Positions 33,636-43,427 of a stretch of 64,000 nucleotides of DNA are shown one piece after another (position 1 is the stretch's first letter; the number at the start of each line of letters is the position of its first letter). Made by a program: the position numbers and the translations under genes. A model generated the notes under the pieces. It did not search any database. It was not told the DNA's origin and saw nothing but the letters and a program-made list of their open reading frames with translations. This stretch comes from Paralithodes platypus (Eukaryota; Arthropoda; Malacostraca; Decapoda; Lithodidae), in NCBI GenBank assembly GCA_032716605.1, contig CM064517.1:23262015-23326014 (forward strand), given 5' to 3'.

Positions 33636-34176
33636 TTACACCCCTATCCCTGTCCATGGCCTCCCTCACGACACTCTCCTTGTTCTTCATGACCCCTACA
33701 ACTGCACTCTCAAAACTTTTTTTTGTCATATTAATTTCTTCCTTTTGCTCTTTCATAATATCCTCCAAATCCTTAACTTTCTGTTCACCTACCACCGTCC
33801 ATGCAGTTGACTCCTTTACTTCCTTGAATCGTCCTTCGTATTCCTTCAGCTGCTCCTTCAATGCCATATTCTCTGCTCCCAGTTCATCTACCCTTTTCAA
33901 TACCATCTCTAGGCTATTATTAACTTCCGAAATAGGTCTACATTCGCTTCCTTTGCTAGGCCTATTCCCTTCCCCACCTGACACACCACACAGTACACAC
34001 AGTACCTTAACTTTCTCACCAATATCCCCCTTTCATTTCTCCGTATCACTCTTCCACTTTTCCAAATCCTTCACAACATTAATAACCTCTTCTAACTTCT
34101 CGTCTGTGCTCTTAAACCCACGAAAACGTTGTAGCCTTTCTTCCGCCTCCGTCAATCCCGAAATTCCTTCCGCCAT
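33636..34176 (-). pseudogene. LINE-Y ORF1, coiled-coil protein, inverted and broken
   Basis: It reads from ATG 34176 (MAEGISGLTEAEERL) on the minus strand. A TGA at 34035-34033 (codon 48) interrupts it. The rest is rich in Glu, Lys and Leu with heptad-like spacing (LKRVDELGAENMALKEQL), suggesting a coiled coil, as in the RNA-binding ORF1 proteins of many LINEs. The frame is still open when it meets the end of DIRS-A3 at 33635. I infer it belongs to LINE-Y from its position next to the Y2 RT. Confidence 0.65.
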
Positions 34177-34201
34177 GTTTGTTTACAATCTCAACAACTC
34201 A

Positions 34202-36050
34202 CAATCCAAAAATATTCTGGAAGTACATTCAGGAAAAGTTAACAAGAAGTGTAGGGATCCCAGATGGGGGGTTGAATGATGGGAGTAGAGCGGAGACTGA
34301 TAAGGAGAAAGCAGAGGTGCTGGGGAAATACTTTGGGGGGGTACTAACAGTGGAGTCGGAGGATGCAGTGCCTACTATTCCCATCAAACAGGCACCGGCA
34401 CTAGAACTAATAGAGTTTTCCCTTGCTAGAATAAGAAGGGCTATAGAAAAAATGAACAGAAGTAAGTCACCGGGACTGGATGGGATACACCCAAGAATCA
34501 TAAAGGAAGGAGGGGAGATGTTAGTAGAGCCATTGAAAATGTTATTTGAGGTATCGTTTAATACAGGACAAATCCCGATGGACTGGAGAGAGGCGAACAT
34601 AACAGCTATATTTAAGAAGGGAAAGAGAAATGACCCAGGGAATTATAGACCAGTCAGTTTGACAAGTGTTGTGTGTAAACTAATGGAAACGGTAATTAGA
34701 GAAGGGATAATGGATCATATGAAGTCAAACCAACTTTTCAGTGGGAGACAGTTCGGATTCTTGCCGGGGAGGTCGACGGTACTACAGCTAATTAAGGTGG
34801 TAGATGATTGGATGCAAATTCTAGAAGATGGTGATGTAATAGACGTGGTATATTGCGATTTTATGAAGGCCTTCGATAAGGTCCCACATAAAAGGTTAAT
34901 AGAGAAAGTTAGAAGCTATAATATAGGGGAGAAATGTGTGAAATGGATAGAAGCCTTCCTGAAAGATCGGAGACAGAGGGTACTGGTGAATGGAATAGGC
35001 TCGGGGTGGAGGGAAATTACAAGTGGGGTACCTCAGGGATCTGTGTTGGGACCACTGCTGTTCATTATATTTATCAACGACTTGCCTGAAGTTATAACTA
35101 ATGGAAGTGAGGTATACCTGTATGCGGATGACACTAAGCTGTATAGAAGAGTGAGGAGTAAGGAAGATATGGGTTTGCTTCAAGGAGATGTGGAGGGCAT
35201 GAAGGGATGGTCTGAGCATTGGTTAATGCCTTTTCATCCAAAAAAATGCAAGTACATGCGGATTGGGACCAGCAAGATAGACAAGGTAGGATACAGTATG
35301 TATGAAGCGATGAAGGAAGTGAATGCAGAAAAGGATATAGGAGTAGTGATAGACAATAAGTTAAATTTCTCAGAACATTTAGCGGAAAAAATAAACAAAG
35401 CCAATAGAATTGTAGGGCTGATAAGGAGGACATTTGTGTCACTTGACGAAGAAATCTTCAGGAATCTCTATACAGCGCTGGTTAGGCCGCACCTGGAATA
35501 TGCGAACCAGGTGTGGGCTCCATATATGGTAAAGGATATAGAAGCAGTGGAGAAAGTGCAGAGGAGAGCTAGCAAGCTGGTACCAACGTTGAAGAACGCG
35601 GGCTATGAGCAGAGGTTGAGGACACTGGGGCTTCCGACACTGGCATATAGGAGAAAGAGAGGGGATATGATAGAGACTTTTAAGATAGTGTCAGGAAAGT
35701 ACGATGAGGATGTGTGTGAAGGTATCTTCTTGATGCGGGAGGGAACAAGAACGAGAGGACACTCTAAGAAAATTTACAAAGAAAGAAATAGGCTTGAGAA
35801 GGCAAAGAACTCATTTTGTGATAGAGTGGTAAATGAGTGGAACGCACTGCCCCAGTATGTAGTCGATTCCGAATCAATAAGGGAGTTTGAAAGTAATCTT
35901 TATAAAGCATGGGGAAGACAAGATTTGAAGTTTGATTATAAAACAAAAATACAGAATAGTAAAAATGTTGCGTCTGCTACCGCCGCCGCCAACACCGTGA
36001 ATGACCGCAGCAGTGCAAGTACTGGTACTGAGCTGGATACACAGGCATAG
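34202..36050 (+). CDS. LINE-Y reverse transcriptase, uninterrupted
   Basis: About 615 open codons cover the end of the linker (NPKIFWKYIQEKL), RT and C-terminal domain. RT motifs: KSPGLDGIHPRIIK, then ITAIFKKGKRNDPGNYRPVS, FGFLPGRSTVLQL, FMKAFDKVPHKRL, GVPQGSVLGPLLF and catalytic YADDTKLYRR. The C-terminal domain ends with NEWNALPQYV and a Ser/Thr/Ala-rich tail. The frame can be extended to 34179 but that stretch straddles the inversion junction. The copy at the window start has the same sequence with one deleted G. The endonuclease is absent from this insertion. Confidence 0.92.
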
Positions 36051-36083
36051 TTTGCCTTTTTCCAGAGGATCTACTGTAAGAAA

Positions 36084-36300
36084 CACTACCGCTGTCCCGT
36101 TACTCTACTCTTATTACACTATATATCACCCCTCCACCACAGCAATATATCTTCCAAACACTTCACGAGTCCTTCCTCTCCTTGCTAGCTCCGTATGCAC
36201 TCGATATTCCGTGTTATTTATCCTTTCCCATGAACATATGCCGGAGCCTTAAAAGCTTGCGTCTGCCTCCCGCCATTGCCGCCGAACAACCTATTATATA
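36084..36300. other. Unassigned spacer
   Basis: Between the 3' end of LINE-Y2 and the broken 3' end of LINE-W. I see no convincing coding frame, repeat or known element here. Confidence 0.5.
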
Positions 36301-36304
36301 GGTT

Positions 36305-37681
36305 GAAACAACATCAGCCTCTACCGGGTGGAATGATGAGAGGACACTATTAGGAGTATGTCGTGGTTGGGGTACAATTGAATATTCTTCATTAGAGTTC
36401 ATGTCTCATACGAGTTATCTTGCTAGTAAAAAATGTGACAAATTCTGCAGCTAACTCCGCATCAGGTGCAGAAGGTCTTGAGTTCACGTGTCTTTTTCCA
36501 AGTAAGCCACTGACAACCGAAGCCAACTTTCTTTGATCACCACCACATGACTCAACTTTCCCCTGGTAAAACGCTTTCTTTTCGTCTTTGATTGTGTGGA
36601 CTACGGCTCTTTTTGCCAACATGTATGGCAACCATGTGATGTCAGTTTTCTTTTTCCGCCATTTACGTTCGGCTCTTCTACGCTCTCTTCTAAGAAATTG
36701 GACTCGAGGGCTATACCATGGTGAGTCATCTCACACTATGATTCTCTTTTTTACCTCCGGATAGTGATGATCAAACACAGACTTAAGTGCGCCATTGTGT
36801 ACCTCCAGCTCGTTTGAAGAAAGATTGGAAGTATCAATACTTGGAAGGTGCTGTCTTATTTCATTGCGAACAATATTCTGGTCAGTATTTCTGTAGTTTC
36901 TAAACCTGATTACATTCTCATATATGGGCGGCTTAGGGAAATCAAAGCCGAAAGTAATCAGAGAATGATCAGAAATAGAAGAGTACAGAACCTCCACCTC
37001 AACATCCAGAAGACCATCACAACCAGTGGGAGATAGAACCAAGTCAAGGGTGTGTCCTGAGATATGAGTTGGGTTGGATACGTGATCTACAAAATTATTC
37101 TGGTCAGTCAATTCAAGGAACTCTGAGGAAAATGGTTTCAGATGAGGGTTGTCAATCCAGTAATTAAAGTCTCCACATATCAAGAGTCTTCCGGTTTGGG
37201 CAGAAAACTCCTCAAGAAACTGTCCAAACTCATCCATAAACCTCTATCTGTTCCTCGATGGCCAGGCCTATAAATAATTGCTATTCTTAGGATTTGTTGA
37301 CGAACTTTTATTTCCAATTCCAACCGTTCATAAAAAAGAGGGGCTGGGTTATGACTTATCTGAGAGATATTTACGCAGTGGTGGTGGACCACGACTCTGA
37401 GGACGGGACCTCTAGACGACTTCAAGTAAGATTCAAGTAAGATAGTGACGCAGAGTATAAAAACGCTACTCCACCACCCGGATGATCACTACAGTACAAG
37501 ACCTAGGAACACTTATTATTGAATGAGTTTTAGGCAACGCAGCTTGAATAATATTTAGATCTGACTCAAACAACCAGGTCTCAGTGAGGCAAAAAATATC
37601 GAGACCGAGCTCATCCAAGACCTCACCAATGTAATCCATCTTGTTGCGCATGGAACGAACATTTAGCATGCCCAGTTTCAA
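36305..37681 (-). pseudogene. LINE-W APE-type endonuclease and linker, broken
   Basis: The endonuclease nicks target DNA for LINE insertion. Motifs: LNVRSMRNKMDYIGEVL, LDIFCLTETWL (catalytic Glu), then ICGDFNYWID, THISGHTLDLVLS and SISDHSLITFGF (catalytic His). The frame is interrupted between 37466 and 37425 and again near 37240-37180. The linker has TIKDEKKAFYQGK and shifts frame after RMRHEL near 36392. The order of motifs fits CR1/Jockey-group LINEs. Confidence 0.82.
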
Positions 37682-38911
37682 CCGGCTCCTTGGGACGTTT
37701 TTAAGTTTTTTGAACTCACAAAATTGGTGTTTTCAATAAGTCTATTTCTTTGGGCTATCATTAGAGGACAATTTCTACTTGAAGCAAAATGAGTAGTTGG
37801 CTCTGTGACTGATGAGGAGTTTACACAATTTATGCATTTAGGGGAAGCTATATTTGTGCAGCCTTTTGAACTGTGAGTACCAGCGCAGAAACTACATTTA
37901 GGGTCCTCCCCTTTCAGAGTACACCTGTCAGAAGTATGACCAAAGCCCTGACAATGGTAACATTGCGTCACCCAGAAGCGATCGTAGGCACGACATTTAG
38001 TGAGTCCAACATACACAGAATTGCCCTCATTGACATTTGAAGAGCGTATTTCAGGAGACATTTTTACTACTGCTATTTTTGTATGTGCATCCTTTTTCTG
38101 CTTAGTGAACACCAAATTTAGTGTTAGGCCCTCGTCGAACAGAGACTTTATGCTTGGATTCTTGCTTAGGATGCTGGGGATGATCTCGTCGTCATCCGTG
38201 TCAGTAGAGATACCAACCAGGGTCATTTTTGGTAGCATCTTCTTGGGTTCTGACACACTGAAGATGCTGTCAGTCCCGAGACACTGGCCCTCCCTGCGTC
38301 CTCTTTGGCTTTCTTTGATGGAAGTCGTACTACTAAAGCACCTGATTCAGTTTTAGTACATTTATTTATTGGGATTGCAGCCAAAGTTTTCTCAATAGCC
38401 TTAGTATCAGGTGGGCTTGCAGGCTCAGAGGTACTGTCTTTGGGCTTAACTATTAAGACTTGATGGTCCCAGACAGTTTTTTTCTTCCCACCATCCACCA
38501 CCTCTGTGGTGCACTTGGTAGGCTCCTTTTTAGTGTCCTCTAACGTTTGCTGGACAATTTTGGCGAACGAGGGAATGTCTGGTGTGGCAGCGTTGGTTTC
38601 AAGGTTGGTAATTCGGTCCCCCATTTTTTCGATCTGACTTGCCACAGCAGCGAGGGCGCCAGAGACCTCACTCACTATGGCGTCCTTCAGATCTGTTGTG
38701 GCCTGCGAGCTGACTAATGCGTTCTCAGCGTCTGAGGGGCAGTTGTCACAGAACCACCTCCATCCGAATGGATGGATTTTTTGAAAGAACGCATAGTCCT
38801 TACAGAGACCATTAGGGAGTCCAGAGCATAGGGGTGGTACCAAGAACAGCATCTGGTACACTTGAACCCCCTACTGGTGACCCGGGAGTCGCACTTAGGG
38901 CATACACTCAT
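37678..38911 (-). pseudogene. LINE-W ORF1 with PHD-like and CCHC zinc fingers
   Basis: This is a nucleic-acid-binding ORF1. The N-terminus shows a PHD-type ligand pattern: CPKCDS, then FKCTRCCSWYH, and after a frameshift WFCDNC. A middle coiled-coil-like stretch follows (VASQIEKMGDRITNLE). The C-terminal part has a retroviral-type knuckle CYHCQGFGHTSDRC and a second CSFCAGTHSSKGC. Frameshifts occur near 38800 and 38240. PHD-containing ORF1 is known from CR1-clade LINEs; I use that for the clade call. Confidence 0.78.
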
Positions 38912-38940
38912 GGTGGCAATGGGCTGAGATGGCAGTGGTT

Positions 38941-39299
38941 TCGGTTAAAATAATCAAATATTTATTACGAAAAATTTGAAAACTACCTGGGACAGGCCCC
39001 AGGTAGCGCCGCCCCTGTTTGTGTCACCCAAAATGAAAAAGTAATATATGGAAAAAGGAAACAATGGGTGTCTGCGAGTGACTTGACTTACTAACTCCCC
39101 GCCGAACACTAACCCTATGAGGGCTTAGGCCCAGAGGGCTAGTATAAAATAATTACATCTTCAACAACAACAAGGGTGTCTGCGAGGATACCACGGGCAG
39201 GTGGGGTGCGACTTAGCTACCCTTTGGGGGTAGCCCAACCGAGGTGTGCGGAAGATGATGGTAAATATGGCGAAAACTTTAACCAATTTTTGTTTCGAG
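38941..39299. other. Probable LINE-W 5' UTR and unassigned sequence
   Basis: No coding frame is convincing. The phrase GGGTGTCTGCGAG occurs twice (near 39065 and 39174), so there may be a partial direct duplication of leader sequence. Nothing else is recognised. Confidence 0.4.
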
Positions 39300-39560
39300 C
39301 GTGGTGCAGAGCCTTATTCTCATTGGTTACGATACTGCCACTGCGCAAATACAATTAGGTAAAGTCTCTTCTCCTAATGGCTGCATTCCAGGCAACACTG
39401 TTAAGGGCTGCTTCACTTCTCAAGTTTTTGGATTTGAGATCGGCACGTATAGTCCGATCCCAGTTCTTCCTCGGTCCACCCCTTGGTGCAGCTCCCTCCA
39501 CAATCACAGACCTGCATCTTTTCACCAAATTTTGGTCATCCATTCTCTCCACATGTCAAA
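39300..39560 (-). pseudogene. LINE-V, C-terminal fragment
   Basis: The minus strand encodes ERMDDQNLVKRC, then PRGGPRKNWDRTIRADLK and NSVAWNAAIRRRDF. This is the typical far C-terminal segment of arthropod LINE polyproteins, where a GHVERM motif is followed by PRGRPRK-W and a basic Trp-rich end. It is 5' truncated and the clade is not resolved. Confidence 0.6.
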
Positions 39561-39993
39561 AGATTGTTCCTGACTATCACTTTTACGCTGATGACACTCA
39601 ATTGTATGTGAAGATAGAAAACATTAATGATACTAAGACCAAAATGGAATCTTTATTGTCTGACATTAATATCTGGATGGCAAAGCGGAAACTTAAACTG
39701 AATGAGAGCAAAACAGAAATCATTATCATCCGTGGAAATAGAAGGGTGAATGATGCTGAAAATTTATTGACTCTGGATACGGGAGGTTCTCAACTTCACC
39801 CAGTAAGCTCAGTGCGAAATCTTGGAGTACTGTACTGTATACTTCAACTCTAAATTAAATTATGAGGATCACATCAATCAGGTCGTAAAAACTTGTAATC
39901 TCCAAATCAGAAACTTGTATTCAGTGAGACAGTTTCTTAACAAACGCTGCCATATAGCATTGGTTCATTCAATTATCCTATCACATGTGGACT

Positions 39994-40151
39994 ATTGTTG
40001 TTGTTGTTCCCGAAGCTGCCTGGCCGAACAGCCCCAAGGCCCCGAGCAAGGCCAAGGCCATAACCGAGCGCCCCCACAGAACCCTCCCTGCCGACCACAA
40101 TAAAGCCTGGGTGACCAAAGCCACTCCATGGCGGGGAGCTGAGGAGGGCTG
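39994..40151 (-). mobile_element. SINE S2 copy c, 5' truncated
   Basis: Reverse-oriented 3' 158 bp of SINE S2: TTGTTGTTGTTG, then CCGAAGCTGCCTGGCCGAAC, ending at CTCAGCTCCCCGCC read backward. It is inserted in a Cys codon of LINE-Z (SHVDYC/NALL). 5' truncation and the CAA tail fit LINE-driven insertion. Confidence 0.8.
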
Positions 40152-40363
40152 TAATGCCTTGTTGGTTGGTCTTCCTAATTACTTGCAACAGAAAGGTCAG
40201 TCCATTCTAAATAGAACAGCGAGGCTCATATTTAATCAACCACCAAGAACCCCCACTTCTTCATATTTGATAGAGTTGCACTGGTTGCCAGTTAAAGCTA
40301 GGATAGAGTTTAAAATGTGTTTTATGACTTTTAAGGCACTTAAGTTTGGCGAACCTAAGTATA

Positions 40364-40898
40364 CAGTACTCCCTCGAATTTTGCGAGAATATGGTCGACA
40401 TTGCAGCCCGCAAAATTCAAAATCGCAAATTTCAAATAACTAACCTTATGGGATTAATTGAATATGGTCGACATCTCATCTCGAGGGCCTATTTTTTGGT
40501 GATTTTCGTCCTTGTTTGTACACACATTATGACACATACACTTAATTATACATCCTACAATAAAGAAAAACACAGAAATACAGATTCAGGGGACCCAGGG
40601 CACAGGTAACACTTCAATTTTGCCCAAGGAAGTCGATTATGCGAGAGCGTGAGAACATATAGGAGCGTGGGAGAATCTATAAACAGTAAACAATGGGCCG
40701 CAGGGCGGCCCGACGTCACGACCCTGCTACCCCTCCCCCCCGAAAACTAGTGCGGAAACCCCGTATCATTTGGCGCCACCCGCAAAACTCAAGTAATATC
40801 GCACATATCAAGTCCCGCAAAAAAGGTCAAATCTTGGGTCCCGTTCGCAAAATCGAAATTTTGCAAATTTGAAAGACGCAAAATTCGAGGGACTACTG
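40364..40898. mobile_element. Tc1/mariner (pogo-like) MITE
   Basis: This 535-bp element is flanked by TA at 40362-40363 and 40899-40900. Terminal repeats are CAGTACTCCCTCGAATTTTG and, inward from the right, CAGTAGTCCCTCGAATTTTG. TA duplication and CAGTA-TCCCTCG ends are typical of pogo/Tigger-like elements. There is no transposase. It splits LINE-Z cleanly; removing it restores GEPKY-LADLL. Confidence 0.85.
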
Positions 40899-41184
40899 TA
40901 TCTTGCTGATCTCTTGAGACATCCTTTGGCACAGTCTGGTGCGATCCCGAGAAGCAGTGATGATGTGCTGCGTCTTGACGAAACGGTAGCTATCCAGCAG
41001 TCTTTTTTCTCTGATCGGTCCTTTTCTTTCGTGGCTCCTAGGTTATATAATGAATTGACTGCTGAACTTCATAGACTCCTTCAAGAAACACAACTCCTTT
41101 TGTGTAAGAGTTATGATCTTGCAAGTGGCACAGTAACAGGTCGTTACAGGTTCTAACTGCTGCCATGTTAAATAACTGTTGCTG

Positions 41185-41875
41185 CTTGTATTTACCTGTT
41201 TGTATTTACCTATTTGTAGTTTACAGGAATTGAGCAGCGCTCGTGTTGTCCTGTCTTAGTTACTTTATAATCAATCCATTTTACTTAGACAAGTATCGTA
41301 ATGGATATTCCCAATTCCCAGTATTTTGGACTAACATATCATAGCTTATGTTGTCCTATTTACATATTTACTTTTATCCAACCTAGATTTGAACATGTTA
41401 ATGTTCTTCGCTCTCACAACCTCCTCCTCCAAGTTCTTCCAAGTCTCTATACTTCTATATGGGAAGCTGAATTTCTTTGTGTCCTTACGACATCTGCCCT
41501 TCCTCAGTTTAAACTCGTGTCCTCTTGTCCTTCCATCATCCCTCACGAATATATCTTCCCTATCTACTCGTTCCAAACTTTTTACTCCTTGAACATCGTT
41601 ATTAAGTCGCCTCGTTCCCTTCTCTCTTTCAAGGTAGGCAGTTGTAGTGTCTTAAGTCTTTCCTTATATGTCAACTCCTTCAATCTTGGGATCATCTTCG
41701 TTGCTATCCTGCAGGTGAACTGCACCACACTTTCCTTGATTGTGATACAATGTGTTACGAGCGCTAGTGAATTCCTCTGGAAGAACTGGCTCTTGAGAGA
41801 AGTAAAAGACCAGATTATTATTATTATTATTAAAGAAGTGGTTGGTTTCCTGATCTTATTATTTCTCATTATCTT
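41185..41875 (-). pseudogene. LINE-Q, CR1/Jockey-like C-terminal fragment
   Basis: Minus-strand blocks IPRLKELTYKERLKTLQLP, RRERGDLITMFKE, then GRTRGHEFKLRKGRC and FPYRSIETWKNLEEEVV match, in order, the C-terminal domain of LINE-Y (compare RGDMIETFKIVSG and NEWNALPQYV). It is a related but distinct family. The 3' side shows a doubled AGGTAAATACAA unit (about 41190-41215), like other CR1-type tails. There is one frame change near 41580. Confidence 0.75.
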
Positions 41876-42371
41876 GAAGTATTTAAGGTAGTGGGTGGTG
41901 GCGGAAATAAATCTACTACAATTCTACAAGCAACTAGTAATACAACCCAAGATAATAACTTTTGACATCTATCCAGGACTGTAACCAAGATGGGACTTAA
42001 GATTTTTATTTTTACCATCAAACCTGAACCACATGGTATAGAATGCTCTAATCTTCGACAATCGCACGATAACCGTAATTCTGCATTCTGATATATAATT
42101 TACCTAGATTAGGCCATTTCCTTGCAGAGATATGAATACAGATACGTGAACATCACCTAAACTGACGGGAAAAAAACCCCGGATACATGTGGCGCGAAAA
42201 TACAAACCTACTCGAGTTAAGGTATTACGTCATACACGTAAGGGCCACGAATAAAGGATATTTTCAAAGACTCACAAATGTCTTAACGTTATTATTATCT
42301 TCACCATTCATTTAATTTATGCCTATTCTATACCAGAGCATCTCAAATTATTTGTATTGTTTTCTTTCCAG
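41876..42371 (+). other. Unique AT-rich DNA, probable intron
   Basis: No repeat or coding frame is recognised. It ends in a pyrimidine-rich tract TTTTCTTTCCAG at 42360-42371, a good 3' splice site in front of the exon at 42372. It is one of the few stretches of likely non-repetitive host DNA here. Confidence 0.6.
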
Positions 42372-42602
42372 ACACTATGCACAGTGCTACCATCAACTCC
42401 TGGACCTGCGATCAACAGACACTAACCTCCACGAAATCCGCATTGTAGCAGCCATCGTCAATTACAAGATCTGCCGCTTAGACTTTAGCTTGAATCTTCC
42501 TCGTGATGCCATTGCTCAGTTCCGTCGCCACATTGATCTGTTTCGCCAGCGAACTGGACCCAAGGAGTTGATCTTTGAACACTACTCTTGGCTATCCAAA
42601 CA
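42372..42602 (+). CDS. Trappc11: Host gene exon, Trappc11-like (foie gras domain)
   Basis: A 231-bp internal exon encodes 76 whole codons plus split codons at both ends. It is preceded by TTCTTTCCAG and followed by CA then GTAAGG, so both introns are phase compatible with a Gln codon split CA/G. The peptide (HYAQCYHQLLDLR, then VNYKICRL and DAIAQFRRHIDLF) closely resembles my memory of the foie gras region of TRAPPC11. That protein is a subunit of the TRAPP complex acting in ER-to-Golgi traffic. It is the only host exon I can support. The assignment rests on recalled similarity, not a search. Confidence 0.8.
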
Positions 42603-42803
42603 GTAAGGCAGTTTTGTTTTAATTAATAGTGGAACATAGTTTTGTACTCATATAAATACAGGTGCTCAACCAAAAATCCAAAATCCTGGGAACCAATGAT
42701 TTTCTTGTTTTAGAATTGTCTTAATATTTAGAAAAAATTCCCTAACAAATCCTAAAATGTACCATACAGTATTTAGCGGTACCGGTATACAGTACTGTAC
42801 ACT

Positions 42804-43335
42804 ATTGGCGGGTGCCCAACCCCGAAAGGGGTTGAAATAGGGGAGCTATCCCCCCGCCATAAGCGGCTTTCTAGGGCCTTTCCTAGCTGATGCTGAGAGG
42901 ATTGGGTTCTAGTCATGTGGTGATGGGCTGGTCTATCAGAGTGAGAACTGAGCGATCTCTGCCATACCCATAGCTTACTCTGACTGTTCCTTTTACTTAT
43001 ATATTTTCTAGATCTCAAGTGACGGCGTCTCTTCCGTGGATTGACCTCCCAATCTACCAAGACTGGAAGCCAAAGCGTCACATTTTTCCTTTGCCCCTCA
43101 ACTTTCTCTTCATAATTGCTGAGGGGCACAGGGCCCTGGGTGGGGCTTTGGTTTCCCGGGCGTTTCCGCGCCCTCCTCAGCTCCCCGCCATGGAGTGGCT
43201 TTGGTCACCCAGGCTTTATTGTGGTCGGCAGGGAGGGTTCTGTGGGGGCGCTCGGTTATGGCCTTGGCCTTGCTCGGGGCCTTGGGGCTGTTCGGCCAGG
43301 TAGCTTGGGGAACAGCAACAGCAACAACAACAACA
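42804..43335 (+). mobile_element. SINE S2 copy b (CAA tail)
   Basis: A full copy, similar to 13871-14396, flanked by the 10-bp duplication ACTGTACACT at 42794-42803 and 43336-43345. It ends GGCTGTTCGGCCAGGTAGCTT, then a CAACAG/CAA repeat. The clean duplication and tail show LINE-type reverse transcription. Confidence 0.88.
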
Positions 43336-43427
43336 ACTGTACACTCTTATATGGTCTTGATATACAGTACTTAGTGGTACTGGTATACAGTACTGTACAG
43401 TACACTTTTATATGGTCTTGAAATACA

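Larger units (their letters stand above)
33636..36083 (+). mobile_element. LINE-Y copy 2 with inverted 5' segment
   Basis: The 3' part (about 34202-36083) reads forward with RT and 3' UTR ending CTACTGTAAGAAA. The segment 33636-34176 reads backward and carries the start of ORF1, with its ATG next to the junction. An inverted 5' piece attached to a forward 3' piece, with the middle of the element missing, is the hallmark of twin-primed LINE insertion. The outer part of the inverted piece is cut by the end of DIRS-A3. Confidence 0.82.
36300..38940 (-). mobile_element. LINE-W, CR1-like, lacking RT
   Basis: Read on the minus strand it contains ORF1 (38911-37678), endonuclease (37681-36731) and linker (36631 to about 36305). 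The RT and 3' end are missing: the sequence degenerates after FHPVEADVVSTYI near 36305. Loss of the 3' half cannot result from LINE insertion, which truncates 5' ends, so a deletion or rearrangement must have occurred. Confidence 0.8.
39570..41157 (+). pseudogene. LINE-Z, L2-like RT 3' half, split by SINE and MITE
   Basis: It starts inside RT at YHFYADDTQLYV (catalytic YADD) and continues with MAKRKLKLNESKTEI. A frameshift occurs near 39838. The block SHVDYC is cut by a truncated S2 SINE (39994-40151) and resumes CNALLVGLPNYLQ, then LHWLPVKARIEFKMC. Then a TA-flanked MITE (40364-40898) interrupts after GEPKY, and the end follows as LADLLRHPLAQSGAI, DDVLRLDETVA and SFSFVAPRLYNEL. These blocks in this order are characteristic of L2/CR1-group LINEs. 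The 5' half is missing. Confidence 0.85.
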
